From NCBI GenBank assembly GCA_013122435.1, contig WYDT01000040.1:1-63181 (forward strand): a stretch of 63,181 bases of DNA, given 5' to 3'. Source of the DNA: Chloroflexi bacterium AL-N1 (GTDB taxonomy: Bacteria > Chloroflexota > Chloroflexia > Chloroflexales > Roseiflexaceae). This document shows, in pieces, positions 1 through 9,794 of the stretch. The position numbers and the translations under genes were made by a program. The notes beneath the pieces were generated by a model that ran no database searches, was not told where the DNA came from, and was given only the letters and a program-made list of their open reading frames with translations. Each line of letters begins with the position of its first letter. The first letter of the stretch is position 1.

Positions 1-593
1 AGCCACTGCATCGAGATCTGTTCGAGGTGACCAAGGCGCAAATGGAAGAAGTGAAACGCCGACGCCGTGTAGATCAGGCCGCCGAGCAGCGCAGCGACAA
101 CACTACATCCACACTGGCGGGCCAACAAAAAAAGCACGTAGCCACTCAGAAGAAACGAGAGCAGCACCAGTAAGTTGTAGGTGATGATCTGGCCAAACAG
201 CGCCCGCAATGGCAACCCCAGCACACCACTGGTCAGGTTGAGCGGATGAAACAGCAGACTCGCGCCCTGTGGATAAAACAACACATCGGTAAAAAACGGA
301 TTGATGCGGCGTTGCCATGACTCGCTCACCCACCAGAGATTCCACAGGTTTTGCCAGAGGTCCTGTGCGCCCTCGCCCGGAGTGGCCGGGTAAGCAATCC
401 CCAGGTTGATCGCCAGCGGCCAGGTGAGCAGCAACGCCAGCCCGGTGTAGAACAGCAACACCGCGCCGTGCAACGCCGCCACACGTCGGGCGGGCACACC
501 AACACCTGTGGCCACATCCGTTTGCTGTTGCGGCACTGCCACCCGACTCTGCGTTTGTGATGTGGCTATCGTCTGCTGCTGATCTTTGGTCAT
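1..593 (-). CDS. Polytopic membrane protein, partial (C-terminus outside window)
   Basis: The frame opens with ATG at 593, overlaps the stop of the methyltransferase gene by four bases (ATGA) and runs without a stop to base 1, giving about 197 residues. After a Gln/Thr-rich cytoplasmic start (residues 1-40) come a membrane segment near residues 42-62, an extracytoplasmic stretch with WQNLWNLWW, and further hydrophobic segments near 125-160 and 165-180. The last visible part, HFFHLRLGHLEQISMQWL, resembles the loop motif of large glycosyltransferase-C-like membrane proteins, but I cannot assign a family. It is the last visible gene of a five-gene minus-strand operon. An alternative open frame on the same strand at 103-603 is a shadow. 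Confidence 0.8.
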   Translation of the reverse strand, partial: MTKDQQQTIATSQTQSRVAVPQQQTDVATGVGVPARRVAALHGAVLLFYTGLALLLTWPLAINLGIAYPATPGEGAQDLWQNLWNLWWVSESWQRRINPFFTDVLFYPQGASLLFHPLNLTSGVLGLPLRALFGQIITYNLLVLLSFLLSGYVLFLLARQCGCSVVAALLGGLIYTASAFHFFHLRLGHLEQISMQW

Positions 594-1471
594 GAAGCGT
601 CAATCGTTTTCACGAGTAAGAGTTCATACGTTCCCTGAACAAATGTCCGGTAGGTCAGGTAGGCGATGTGGGCCAGCCCGACGCGCCGCAGGACATCACG
701 CACCTGCCCTTTGAGTCCGCTGGCACTACCCTCGCCACGCCGTACATGGTCCTCGCGGATATCGCCCACAGCAAAGCCATAACGAGCCGCCAGCCGCCGA
801 AACGAAGACATCGTGTAGTAGTGCATCTCAGAGAGTTTCTGACGGTCACTAAAAGCCGAGCCGCCTTTGCTACGGCCCTGCTGCTCGATAATTGTTTCGG
901 CCAGCGGGCGTGGTATCCAGTTGAGCAAGGGCATATGGTAGTGCGGGTCGCGCAAGGCATAACGATTGATAATGGTGAGCAGGACGCGCCCACCCGGACG
1001 CAGGACCCGCGCAAGTTCAGCCAGGAGCTGCTCAGGGTTTTGCACATGCTCGACTACATCCCAGCAGATCGCCAGATCAAAGCTCTGGTCGGCGAAGGGC
1101 AGTGACTCGCCCACCCCGTTGATTACGGGCAGCGCCAGATCGTAGCGGGCCGCCCGCAGCCGTGTGATGTCGCAGTAGGCGCGGTTGTACTCGAAAGCCA
1201 GCGGGACCGCGCCAGCCAACGCCAGCGCGACACTCCCGCCGCCCATGCCACTTCCGAGATCAAGGATGCGTCGTCCGGCGAGGGCTCCACCGTAGCGCTC
1301 GATCAGATGCAGCCGATCCTGCTGCACCCGTTCCTGCCAAATGCGGCTCTCACGCCAGCGCGCAAAGTCGGGGCGCCACGTCATATGACTGAGCCACTGA
1401 TCGATGCGCTCGGTCAGTTCGGCTTCGCGGTCTGCATCAAGTTCGATTGGTTGTGGAATTTGCTCAAGCAT
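590..1471 (-). CDS. Class I SAM-dependent methyltransferase
   Basis: This 293-residue protein carries the methyltransferase core: motif I ILDLGSGMGGGS near residues 69-80, an acidic residue ending beta-2 (AFEYN), and the post-motif CWDVVEHVQNPEQLLAELARVLRPGGRVLLTI typical of Methyltransf_11/25 enzymes. The substrate is not evident. Its place among large membrane proteins and a glycosidase-like lipoprotein suggests methylation of a glycan or lipid-linked intermediate, which is inference. It starts two bases after the stop of the upstream lipoprotein gene and overlaps the next gene by four bases, so translation is probably coupled. Confidence 0.9.
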   Translation of the reverse strand: MLEQIPQPIELDADREAELTERIDQWLSHMTWRPDFARWRESRIWQERVQQDRLHLIERYGGALAGRRILDLGSGMGGGSVALALAGAVPLAFEYNRAYCDITRLRAARYDLALPVINGVGESLPFADQSFDLAICWDVVEHVQNPEQLLAELARVLRPGGRVLLTIINRYALRDPHYHMPLLNWIPRPLAETIIEQQGRSKGGSAFSDRQKLSEMHYYTMSSFRRLAARYGFAVGDIREDHVRRGEGSASGLKGQVRDVLRRVGLAHIAYLTYRTFVQGTYELLLVKTIDAS

Positions 1472-1473
1472 GG

Positions 1474-3810
1474 TTATGGTATCCAGTACTGGTCACGTAA
1501 ATGCGCTGGTCCAAAGGCGACAAGCGCTTTTTCGCCTTCGCCGTAGGTCACATATACCGCGCCATCGAGGCCAACGAGTGGCGCAATCGTGATCGGGTCA
1601 TTGAAGCCAAAGATGCCCTCGACGCGGCCATCTGGCGCAATCACGCGGAAGCCCCCATCCTCAGCGCCGAGGTAGATGCGCCCGTCGTTGTCTACCACGG
1701 GCTCGGTGGGGCGGCCCCCGTCGAGCGGCAATACCCAGCGATCGGAGCCATCGGGATTGAAGGCATGCAACTGGCTATCGGCGGTGGTTACGTACAACAC
1801 ACCATCCGGCCCCAATGCCAGCCCAACGACCTCTGCGCCCCGTTCGACACGCCACTGAGGCGCACCATCAGGACTGAGGGCAAACACCACGCCTGTGTCC
1901 GTTGCGCCATACACGGTGTCACCATCGACCACCGGGGCGACTCTCGCCCACGCCTCGGCAGGATATTGCCAACGTGTCGAACCATCTGATGTGATGGCGT
2001 AGAACAAGCCCTCGGTGGTGCCGACATATGCTGTGCCATCAGCACCAACCGCCAGCGTACCAGGGATGCCGTTGAGTTGCGCCTGCCAGCGCGTCGAGCC
2101 ATCGGTTGTGGCAAAAGCTTCGACCATCTCTCTACCTGTCGCCGTGTAGAGCGTCTGGCTGTCCTGGCTGATCAACAGAGGCAGGATTGGTTCGCCGCTC
2201 GTGAGCACGCTCCAGATGGGCGTTCCGCCGTTCGAGAAGGCCGAGAGCGTCTCCAGATTGGTCGTCGCATAGAAACGCTGGCCATCGGTTGCTACTCCCG
2301 AGACACGTTTGTTCCCCGGTTTGACCATGGTCTGGAAGGCGCCATTCGGGTCGATTACGCGCACATAGCCACGCCCTGTGGGGCTGTAGATCGCGCCCTG
2401 CTGACCCAGCACCAACTGCTCATGCGCGTCGATGATTGGGCGGTAGGACCACAGCATAATCAGATCGGTACCTTTGATCGGGCGAGCATCATTGGCCTTT
2501 TCTCTTTCCTTACCGACATATTCCTGCATGGCACCAAAGGCTGGTCGTGGTGAGCCATCGGGGTTGAGTAGATTATAAGCCACCACTGTGCTGTCGGGGA
2601 GCTGGCTCAGACTCAGATCGCGCACAAAGACACCCGAGACCCAGGGATACGCGTTGCGCGACCAGTCGAGCAGTTCGACCAGATACGCCGCCTGTTGCTC
2701 CGGTGAGACAGCAAATTCGCCTTCGACACTGTAGCCAAATGCGACAGCCCAGACCTGTTTTTCACCTTCGCCCTGATAGATCATCTCGTCGCGCAGCACA
2801 GCCACATGGCCATAGGCACCACGCGAGAGATTGGGGTTTTCGCCGGGCCAATCACCTTTGCGGCGCTGGCCACTGGTATTGAGTTGGACCGCCAGAATAT
2901 CGTGAACGTCAGCAAACTCACCGTTGTTATAGGACAGCATCTCGCGATAGAACACCAGATCGTCGAGTGCGACACTGGACTCGCGTTCGGCGGTCGGGAC
3001 CAACGAGCCATTGAATACAATCGCACAGGGATTGGTGGCCTTGATGCTGCGATAGGCAGAACTGAGCACCGCCACATACTCGCCTGGATCGGCGAAGGTC
3101 CCGCCATTGGCCGCAGCAGTGTTGGGGCCGGGCCAGATTTCGTAGGCGGCGACGGTCTCACCGACATGGCTGGCCAGCGCACCCATAAATGCACCCAGAT
3201 CATCGGGTTGTTCAGGCAGACCACCATTGCTATTGGCCCACGACGGCGCTTCCGAGATCGCAAGGACCAGCCGGAGCCCACGCGAGGTGGTCGCGTTGGT
3301 CAGCGCGTCGAGTTGCTCCCAACGGTATGTGCCTTGCTGCGGCTCCATATCGCGCCAACGCAGTGTGGTGCGAACCCAACCTACGTTGAGTTCGCGCGCA
3401 CGATCTAGGGTCTGGTCGAGCGTGGCATCGTTCACATAGACATTGATGCCATAACTCTGGTATGGCAAGCGGGTGACATCCCCGGCGAGACAGTTTGCTG
3501 TGGGCATCGCCCCAACCAGTGTCGTAATTTCACCTGTCTCTAGTGGGCTGGTGTTTTCATTCGTCTCCGGTGAAGGAGTAATTGCACCATCCTCTAGCGG
3601 CACAGGCGTAATTGTCGGCAAGGTTCCTTCCTCATTTGGTTCTAACGGAATAGGCGTGGCGGTTGGTGCCTCCGGCGCTGGTGGGTCGGTCGGCAACATC
3701 GGCAGCACCGCCTCAAGTGTTGGTGTCAGCGCCGGGCCAGGCTGTATCTCGCATGCAGCGAGTAACATTGTTGCGAGTAGTAATAACAGTATAGTACGTT
3801 TAGCTATCAT
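1474..3810 (-). CDS. Lipoprotein with glycosidase-like domain and PQQ-type beta-propeller
   Basis: I chose the ATG at 3810 (MIAKRTILLLLLATMLLAACE) because it begins a lipobox signal (LLAAC, Cys about residue 20). The frame stays open upstream but would overlap the preceding gene. After a Pro/Thr/Glu-rich stalk to about residue 100, residues about 110-420 resemble a clan-A (GH39/GH5-like) TIM barrel: GWVRTTLRWRDMEPQQGTYRWEQLD and LRLVLAISEAPSWA, with AAYEIWPGPN where NEP would carry the acid/base. The NEP glutamate is therefore not conserved and activity is doubtful. Residues about 470-778 form PQQ-like blades (GTAYVGTTEGLFYAITSDGSTRWQ and similar repeats). It is probably outer-surface anchored in the glycan operon. 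Confidence 0.82.
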   Translation of the reverse strand: MIAKRTILLLLLATMLLAACEIQPGPALTPTLEAVLPMLPTDPPAPEAPTATPIPLEPNEEGTLPTITPVPLEDGAITPSPETNENTSPLETGEITTLVGAMPTANCLAGDVTRLPYQSYGINVYVNDATLDQTLDRARELNVGWVRTTLRWRDMEPQQGTYRWEQLDALTNATTSRGLRLVLAISEAPSWANSNGGLPEQPDDLGAFMGALASHVGETVAAYEIWPGPNTAAANGGTFADPGEYVAVLSSAYRSIKATNPCAIVFNGSLVPTAERESSVALDDLVFYREMLSYNNGEFADVHDILAVQLNTSGQRRKGDWPGENPNLSRGAYGHVAVLRDEMIYQGEGEKQVWAVAFGYSVEGEFAVSPEQQAAYLVELLDWSRNAYPWVSGVFVRDLSLSQLPDSTVVAYNLLNPDGSPRPAFGAMQEYVGKEREKANDARPIKGTDLIMLWSYRPIIDAHEQLVLGQQGAIYSPTGRGYVRVIDPNGAFQTMVKPGNKRVSGVATDGQRFYATTNLETLSAFSNGGTPIWSVLTSGEPILPLLISQDSQTLYTATGREMVEAFATTDGSTRWQAQLNGIPGTLAVGADGTAYVGTTEGLFYAITSDGSTRWQYPAEAWARVAPVVDGDTVYGATDTGVVFALSPDGAPQWRVERGAEVVGLALGPDGVLYVTTADSQLHAFNPDGSDRWVLPLDGGRPTEPVVDNDGRIYLGAEDGGFRVIAPDGRVEGIFGFNDPITIAPLVGLDGAVYVTYGEGEKALVAFGPAHLRDQYWIP

Positions 3811-3823
3811 AGTAGTTCCCCAG

Positions 3824-5428
3824 TCACTCAACTTTTCTCCAGAGCGACACTTCCTGCTCCACGGCGAGACGCCGATATGTCGCCTGCAGACCCTCCCCAA
3901 CCTCAAGCGTATATTCGCTGCCATTCAACTGTGCGCGAATGTCCTGAGGAATGTTGTCGTGATCAAGCAGCAGGTAGTCACCCTGAATTATTTTTTCCTT
4001 TGGATAAATGACGTTCCCAGGGAAGAAAAAGATGCGTTCACGTTGGGCCGCGTAAGGTCCAATCTTATTGCTTGTCGTAAGCGCGGCGTCGGGTGGCACC
4101 TGCGCCAGCAGATCGTCGATAGCGGCAATCTTCGCGTGATCGATATCGCGGGTCAGGAGTGAGAGAAACGGGCTGACATAGCCCCGGTCGCCAATCACGA
4201 CCCGGAAGACCCCGGCATTACTGGCCAGTGCCAGCACGACCAGACCGCCGAGCGCGATCTGGTGACAGCGCGCTCCGGCACGTAAGCGACCCAGCAGCCA
4301 GTGCAGCCCATAGGCCGATCCGATGACCATAAACGGGACAATGAGCGTCTGATAGTGCTTCTGAATATCCGCGTGAATATGGGGCGTGTTCGAGAGCAGA
4401 TTCAGCCCAAAGATAGGCAGGGTAATCAAGAGCATACGGGGTTGGAGCAACAACAAAAAGGCAAATGGTAGAAACATGCCCAGCAGATAGCGGATGCGCT
4501 CTGGCCCTTGCTCGGAGAAAAAGACATAGTGCAACACATAATCGGGACGGGTCAGCACGGTACGGATGATTTCGCCGGTGCTATCGCCAAACTGGTTGTA
4601 GATCACCGCCAGATAGAGCGACGGCTGGTTGGGATCGCGGAACAACGGCACGAGCACCTCCAGCGCCAGCACAAACCAGCCCAGACCCAACACCATCGGC
4701 ATCAGACCAAAGGCGAATACGGGCGACGAGACACGCACTGTCGTGGGCTGGCGCACCCATGCAAAGACCCGTTGTCGTTCGTCGTAGAGGGCATACAACC
4801 CCATGCCGATGAGCACCAGCCCGACATCTGAACGGCAGCCGAGCGCCAGCAACGACCAGATCAGAAAAGCCCTGAATTGTCGTCGTTCCAATGCGTAGAA
4901 AGCCCATAACAAAAAGGTCGTTGCAAAGGCTCGAATCTGAAACTCATACAGATTGGTATATTGCACCGGCAGATAGAGCAGCAACAGCGCGGCAAAAACC
5001 AGCCCGGCCCACACCGACTGCCAGCGGTCGCGTACGATCAGGTAGACAGGGATCGCGCCCAGACCAATCGTGACGGTCTTGAGAAACAACATCGTGTAGG
5101 TGCTGGGCCACAGCGCATAGATCGGTGCCAGCAGCAACTCGAACGGAATCATGTCGATGCCAAAATACGAGTTGGTATTGGCAAATGCTGATGTTTCCGC
5201 GATACGTCCGTGCGCTGTGTTCCAAATGACCTGTTCGTGTACGGCCAGATCGAAGCCCATCAGGTAGCTGTTATATTTAAAAAATGCTGCTGTCGTGAAG
5301 ACGGCAATGTAGAAAAGAATACCAATGGTCAGCAGGATGATTGTACGTTCGGCACCGCGCATGAGGCTGGTAAAGGAACGCGGCTTAGGTGGCGTAATAT
5401 GAGTTGTGGGTCGTTTATCCGTAATCAC
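3824..5428 (-). CDS. DUF2079-type polytopic membrane protein
   Basis: The GTG at 5428 overlaps the upstream stop as GTGA and gives 534 residues. An earlier in-frame ATG at 5518 would overlap the upstream gene by 94 bases, so I rejected it. After a short cytoplasmic start there is a membrane segment (TIILLTIGILFYIAVFTTAAF), then the DUF2079 hallmark FDLAVHEQVIWNTAHG followed by many membrane spans, and a soluble C-terminal part with AALTTSNKIGPYAAQRERIFFFPG. DUF2079 proteins are membrane proteins of unknown function resembling GT-C glycosyltransferases and are frequent in Chloroflexota. In this operon a sugar-transfer or envelope role is likely but unproven. Confidence 0.85.
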   Translation of the reverse strand: MITDKRPTTHITPPKPRSFTSLMRGAERTIILLTIGILFYIAVFTTAAFFKYNSYLMGFDLAVHEQVIWNTAHGRIAETSAFANTNSYFGIDMIPFELLLAPIYALWPSTYTMLFLKTVTIGLGAIPVYLIVRDRWQSVWAGLVFAALLLLYLPVQYTNLYEFQIRAFATTFLLWAFYALERRQFRAFLIWSLLALGCRSDVGLVLIGMGLYALYDERQRVFAWVRQPTTVRVSSPVFAFGLMPMVLGLGWFVLALEVLVPLFRDPNQPSLYLAVIYNQFGDSTGEIIRTVLTRPDYVLHYVFFSEQGPERIRYLLGMFLPFAFLLLLQPRMLLITLPIFGLNLLSNTPHIHADIQKHYQTLIVPFMVIGSAYGLHWLLGRLRAGARCHQIALGGLVVLALASNAGVFRVVIGDRGYVSPFLSLLTRDIDHAKIAAIDDLLAQVPPDAALTTSNKIGPYAAQRERIFFFPGNVIYPKEKIIQGDYLLLDHDNIPQDIRAQLNGSEYTLEVGEGLQATYRRLAVEQEVSLWRKVE

Positions 5429-7809
5429 TGCTGTACCGTCGCAATTCGATAGAACCAGACCTGCAGCGCGGCGAGGAACGTAAAGGTGTAAAACGTGATA
5501 GTCGCCACACGTCCCCACAGGCCACGTCGCCAGATGCGTCCGAAGATCAATCCAACGCCGAGGGCCAGCCCGGGAATAAGGTAGAAGAGATGCTTATCGA
5601 CCATCGAGATGCGCGACCCGACGACGAGGAAAACCAATGCGACAGCCAGCCAGCACGCAAACATAATTTTGATCTGACGACTGCGGGCCAGCCAGATGCC
5701 GATCAACCCTAGTGGCAGTGTCAGTTGCAGACCATAGGAATTGGTGTCCAGATCAAAGTAGCTCATGCGCCACCAATACTTTTCGACGTACAATCCGAAG
5801 GGGTCGTAGGTCACACCAGTAACGCCTTCACTTGGCGCGGCAGCCTGGGTCAGGTAGGGAATAGTCTGCTGAATGATCGGCGCGATGTACTGGCCATAGT
5901 AGATCAGCGTCGCCACACCCAGCCCAGCCAACCCGGCCAGCCCCAGCGCCATAGCAGAACGGCGCGACTCGCCCTGCGGTGTGAACAGCCAGAGTGCCGG
6001 AACGAGTAGCCCCAGGAAGAACAGCATAAAGGTCGCGGTGACGGTGTAGGCCAGCAAGACAGCCGTGAAAAGAAGGGTAAGCATAATAAAAGGACGGCGC
6101 TCGTGCAAATGCTGGTATGCAACCACCACATACACGGTGGCGACCATCGTCCACCACAAACCAAAGGTGGTGGGCAGATTGCCCCATGAGTGCAGGAGAA
6201 ACGTCGACGGTGTGATGGCAAAGAGTAACACGCCAAGGAGTGCTTCGCGTGCAGTGAAGCCAGTTTTGCGCGACAGCAAGGCAATCAGAAAGACCTGGCT
6301 GGTGTCAAGCAGTGCGCCAAACAGATAACCGGTCAATGATAGCGGCAACGGGAGCAACGTAAACGAGGTGGCAAAGATATGGAACCAGGGCGAGTAGGGA
6401 ATCACCGGACGACTCTCACCCCATTCGGCGGCTGGCATGGTGCTCTCGTTGAGGGGGCTGTTGGTGCTGTAGAACAATCCGAGTTGCCCATCGAGAATTT
6501 CCTGGACACGCGCCATGTGCCAGCCAACATCGACTCCAACAAAGTATGGATAGAGCATGCCTCCGGCTTTGAGCCAATAGCCGACGAAGAAGATGAACAG
6601 CAGCGCATACGAGAACCTCGGGCTGATCGGCACTCCTGCGCGTTGGAAGGCCCATGGCAGCAATCGTTCAAGTACAAGTAACAGGCCAATGCTCCATGCA
6701 AAGAGCACCGCAAGACGTGGCAGCATAAACACGGTGGGGTAGCGTGCGACGGCCAGCAACCCTACGCCTACCAACAGAATGACGAGCGCAAAGGCCATCG
6801 ACGGTGCGCGGCGCTGCGTGAGGCGTGCGCCGCACCAGTATATTCCAAGCGCAATCGTTAATCCATACAACAGACTGCTTAAGGGCGGCAAAGCCATACC
6901 CGACCCAGCCGGAGTGACCCGAATCTCATGAATGCGGACACCTAGGGGGCGCGGATCATCAAAGGTTTGCGAGGCAATCCGAATGGTCAAATCACCGCTG
7001 GACATGAGCGATGGCGGAACAAAAAAGGTGAGTTCGCGCAGTTCGCCGCGCTCTGGCAGGCGGCCCATCGCTGTACCATTGACAAACACCGTAGCGTCGA
7101 CCGGAGCGTTATCGGGGTGGTGCACCAGGGCTGTCAGCGAGACCTGCCATGCACCACGACCCAGCCCCGGCAGGTGCACCACACTGTCGCCCTGAGACCA
7201 GCGAAAGGTCTGGGCTGGGGCCAACTCAACGCGTTGCACAATCTCGGTTGTTGGCGGCTCATTGCCACGCAGCACATGGACTAGTCCCAACTCAAGCTGG
7301 CCGGCGGCAGCTACCTCAGGTGGTATGATGCTGAGAAATTTGCGTGGATCGCGGCGAAGTTCGCCCGTTTCAGGATCGGGCGTGGTTGGCCGAATGGGCT
7401 GGAGGCGCTCACCGTTGGCGGTCATCCCCACAAAGCGCAACACATCGTCAGGCTGATCGTCGGCGGCGTAGAGCGTGGCCACCCAGACCCCGGAGCGGTC
7501 CCCCGGCACCACCAGCCGCTCCTGCATTGCAGGCCAGTCGATAGAGGTTCCCTGGCCAATAGCGCCAATTTCACGATCATTAAAGGTAGCGAGATTGAGA
7601 TAGGCGGAGTCGTAGTAATCGCCCAGGTCGACCTGCACCGACGGTCGGATGCTGTAGGCTGCAAGCATGGCCAGCACGGTTATCACGGCAAGCAACAACG
7701 GGGGCAGCCAAGGAATGCTTCCCAGCAACGGGACATTGATGGTGCGCCCGACATTGTAACGCCGAGGAGGTTGGGTTGTCACCACACGTTCTGGCGCAAT
7801 CTCGGCCAT
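5425..7809 (-). CDS. Large polytopic membrane protein with N-terminal extracytoplasmic domain
   Basis: The 794-residue product has one membrane segment at about residues 31-53, a soluble beta-rich extracytoplasmic part to about residue 310 (with RLEPTPDPETGELRRDPRKF-like and VFVNGTAMG stretches resembling a carbohydrate-binding jelly roll), then a dozen or so membrane spans to the C-terminus. The loop FVGVDVGWHMARVQEILDGQ resembles the acidic loop of GT-C-like glycosyltransferases (DUF6541-like). I do not recognise a named family with certainty. It is the first gene of the minus-strand operon, its stop overlaps the next start (GTGA), and it is divergent from the gene at 7951. Confidence 0.82.
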   Translation of the reverse strand: MAEIAPERVVTTQPPRRYNVGRTINVPLLGSIPWLPPLLLAVITVLAMLAAYSIRPSVQVDLGDYYDSAYLNLATFNDREIGAIGQGTSIDWPAMQERLVVPGDRSGVWVATLYAADDQPDDVLRFVGMTANGERLQPIRPTTPDPETGELRRDPRKFLSIIPPEVAAAGQLELGLVHVLRGNEPPTTEIVQRVELAPAQTFRWSQGDSVVHLPGLGRGAWQVSLTALVHHPDNAPVDATVFVNGTAMGRLPERGELRELTFFVPPSLMSSGDLTIRIASQTFDDPRPLGVRIHEIRVTPAGSGMALPPLSSLLYGLTIALGIYWCGARLTQRRAPSMAFALVILLVGVGLLAVARYPTVFMLPRLAVLFAWSIGLLLVLERLLPWAFQRAGVPISPRFSYALLFIFFVGYWLKAGGMLYPYFVGVDVGWHMARVQEILDGQLGLFYSTNSPLNESTMPAAEWGESRPVIPYSPWFHIFATSFTLLPLPLSLTGYLFGALLDTSQVFLIALLSRKTGFTAREALLGVLLFAITPSTFLLHSWGNLPTTFGLWWTMVATVYVVVAYQHLHERRPFIMLTLLFTAVLLAYTVTATFMLFFLGLLVPALWLFTPQGESRRSAMALGLAGLAGLGVATLIYYGQYIAPIIQQTIPYLTQAAAPSEGVTGVTYDPFGLYVEKYWWRMSYFDLDTNSYGLQLTLPLGLIGIWLARSRQIKIMFACWLAVALVFLVVGSRISMVDKHLFYLIPGLALGVGLIFGRIWRRGLWGRVATITFYTFTFLAALQVWFYRIATVQQ

Positions 7810-7893
7810 GCGCGATACTCCTGAATAACAATCAGCAAAACAATAGCGCTCGCATTATAACAGAAACGTTGTCGGGGACAATCTGTGTAGTTT

Positions 7894-7921
7894 TTGGGCG
7901 TAGGCAAAGGAATGGTATAAT
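7894..7921 (+). promoter_or_regulatory. Probable sigma-70-type promoter for the 7951 gene
   Basis: A perfect TATAAT at 7916-7921 is preceded 16 bases earlier by TTGGGC (7894-7899). Transcription would begin near 7928, leaving a short leader with GAGG at 7942-7945 before the GTG at 7951. The call comes from pattern only. Confidence 0.45.
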
Positions 7922-7950
7922 CCGATAAACTCTGATGATTGTGAGGAATA

Positions 7951-8505
7951 GTGACGTTGAACCAGGTTGAGCTTCAGGAATGGCTACAGGCGCGGCTTCC
8001 GACAGAACTGCTCGATGCGCCCCCAGAGATCCGTGTGTATCCTGACGAGATGGTGATTGTGCTGCAGGTTGTGCGTGATGCGGCATTGGCACAACTCGAT
8101 GAGGCAGAACGCTCTCCGGCGGAATTGCAACAGATTGCTGAGCGACGCGAGGGTACGCGGAAACTGCGGATGAAACTGGCGCGTGAACTCCAGGCGAGTC
8201 TGGGGCTCTCGGTTGCGTGGGGGATGCGGATCGGCGATAACGAGGTGCTTTTTACCACCCGAACGGTGCCGGTGATGACGCGGCTGGGGCGGGCTGAACG
8301 CGAAGTCCTTGATACGCTGGTGGCAGCTGGCGTGGCGGACACACGCAGCGCGGCGCTGGCGTATGTGGTGCGGGCGTTCGCTATCGAGCATCGCGAGTGG
8401 CTAGGCGAGGTCCGCGAGGCGCTCACCCACATCGACAAGGTACGCCAGCGCCTCAAGCACACACCACGGGCCAGCGCCCCGCCACCGGGCGATGAGGTGG
8501 GGTGA
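7951..8505 (+). CDS. Hypothetical charged protein, 184 residues
   Basis: It starts at GTG 7951, five bases after a GAGG ribosome site. The product has no signal or membrane segment. Residues about 35-95 are strongly alpha-helical and charged (LAQLDEAERSPAELQQIAERREGTRKLRMKLAREL), and residues about 115-170 (LGRAEREVLDTLVAAGVADTRSAALAYVVRAFA) read like a ribbon-helix-helix-style segment that might dimerise or bind DNA. I do not recognise the family. It stands alone, divergent from the glycan operon and upstream of the ATPase/TOPRIM-like pair, with base use like the surrounding core genes. Confidence 0.7.
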   Translation: MTLNQVELQEWLQARLPTELLDAPPEIRVYPDEMVIVLQVVRDAALAQLDEAERSPAELQQIAERREGTRKLRMKLARELQASLGLSVAWGMRIGDNEVLFTTRTVPVMTRLGRAEREVLDTLVAAGVADTRSAALAYVVRAFAIEHREWLGEVREALTHIDKVRQRLKHTPRASAPPPGDEVG

Positions 8506-8676
8506 GGTGCGCCACTACAGCCTAATGAAAAGGTAACAAGTAACTGCGAAGCCTCTTTTTCATAGTGTGTGTGCTATAATCATTAAAGATACGTAATGTC
8601 ATTCAACAATTGCATTTTACGTGTGTCTAGATATTGATATTTACTAGCCCGTTTTTCCGCTTAAGAGCGTAATTCT

Positions 8677-9792
8677 ATGCTAAAGAATGTAAAAATTGAG
8701 AATTTCCGAGGTTTTCGATCTTTCGAGCTGCAACAGCTTGGTAGATTAAATTTGCTGGTTGGCGCTAATAACAGCGGCAAGACATCTGTACTGGAAGCCA
8801 TCCAATTGCTGTGCTCACATAATAATCTTGAGCCACTTCGTGATGTAATGATCAATCGCGGAGAGTATTTTGATAATAAACGTACAGATAGACAAGAACT
8901 TGATATTCGTCATCTTTTCTACAATCATAAAATCGAGCCAGGTAGTCAGTTCTCAGTATCAGGGATGAACGGCACGGAGAAAGATGAGATCGTTGCATTA
9001 GTGGGTGTCCGACCGATAAATCAACGTTTTGATCCACCAATCGATACTGATGTGCAGTTGACATTTCACGATGATGGTTTTGTATTCGATTTTACTATCG
9101 AGTGGATATATGGAAATAAGCGGGAGCACTGGGAAAGCCCTTTATCTGATGATGGTGGTCTACTTGAAGAGTATCTTCCTCGACCGAGATCTATAGGGAT
9201 TTCCAAGAGGAATGAAACAAAAACACAATTTGTTACTTCATCTGCATTAACACCTGAAAGAATGATCGAGTTGTTCGATCAGATAGTGTTAACCCCTGAA
9301 GAAAAACTGGTACAGGAATCACTCCAGGCGATTGAACCTAAGATCGAGCGCATTGCTCCTATCAGCTCAGAGAAATATAGACGTGCGGAGTCACGTGCAG
9401 GTTTTGTTGTGCTTCTCTCTGATAGCGAGCAAAGGGTCCCTATAGGCAGTATGGGTGATGGGCTCTGGCGGATGTTAGGTCTTGCACTTGCAACGGCGGG
9501 TTCAGCAAATGGTGTCTTATTCGTCGATGAAATCGATACAGGCTTACATTTTAGTGCCATGTCCGATATGTGGAAACTGATCTGGGAGACGGCAAAACGG
9601 CTGAATGTTCAGGTTTTTGCAACCACGCATAGTAGCGATTGTTGGATGAGTCTAGCTAGTATCGCCGATCAAGAAGGTATACCAGAAGATGGCATTACGA
9701 TTCAACGGATAGAACAGGGTAAAGAGACAAGTATAGCCTTCAGTGAACGTGAAATTGTCATTGCGGCCCAAAGAGGGATAGAGGTACGTTAG
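8677..9792 (+). CDS. AAA family ATPase, SMC/OLD-like (AAA_15/AAA_21 type)
   Basis: This 371-residue ATPase starts FRGF-style (MLKNVKIENFRGFRSF), with Walker A GANNSGKT at residues 29-36 (Lys35), an ABC-like signature SMGDGLWRML, Walker B GVLFVDEIDTGLH and a switch histidine in ATTHSSDC. These are the features of OLD/RecF-like ATPases. There is no C-terminal nuclease domain; instead a TOPRIM-like protein is encoded two bases downstream. The split ATPase plus TOPRIM layout is typical of phage-defence or DNA-damage modules, so a defence role is likely but inferred. The upstream TATAAT at 8575-8580 may be its -10, leaving a leader of about 90 bases. Confidence 0.88.
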   Translation: MLKNVKIENFRGFRSFELQQLGRLNLLVGANNSGKTSVLEAIQLLCSHNNLEPLRDVMINRGEYFDNKRTDRQELDIRHLFYNHKIEPGSQFSVSGMNGTEKDEIVALVGVRPINQRFDPPIDTDVQLTFHDDGFVFDFTIEWIYGNKREHWESPLSDDGGLLEEYLPRPRSIGISKRNETKTQFVTSSALTPERMIELFDQIVLTPEEKLVQESLQAIEPKIERIAPISSEKYRRAESRAGFVVLLSDSEQRVPIGSMGDGLWRMLGLALATAGSANGVLFVDEIDTGLHFSAMSDMWKLIWETAKRLNVQVFATTHSSDCWMSLASIADQEGIPEDGITIQRIEQGKETSIAFSEREIVIAAQRGIEVR

Positions 9793-9794
9793 CA

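Noticed and set aside
103..603. Minus-strand open frame of 166 codons
   Set aside because: It overlaps the partial membrane-protein gene (1-593) in another frame, has a Cys/Arg/Gly-rich composition typical of shadow frames and no membrane pattern. The partial gene has the ATGA overlap and sensible hydrophobic segments.
2077..2553. Plus-strand frame inside the propeller lipoprotein gene
   Set aside because: It is opposite to a long gene with clear repeats and lacks a ribosome site or family features.
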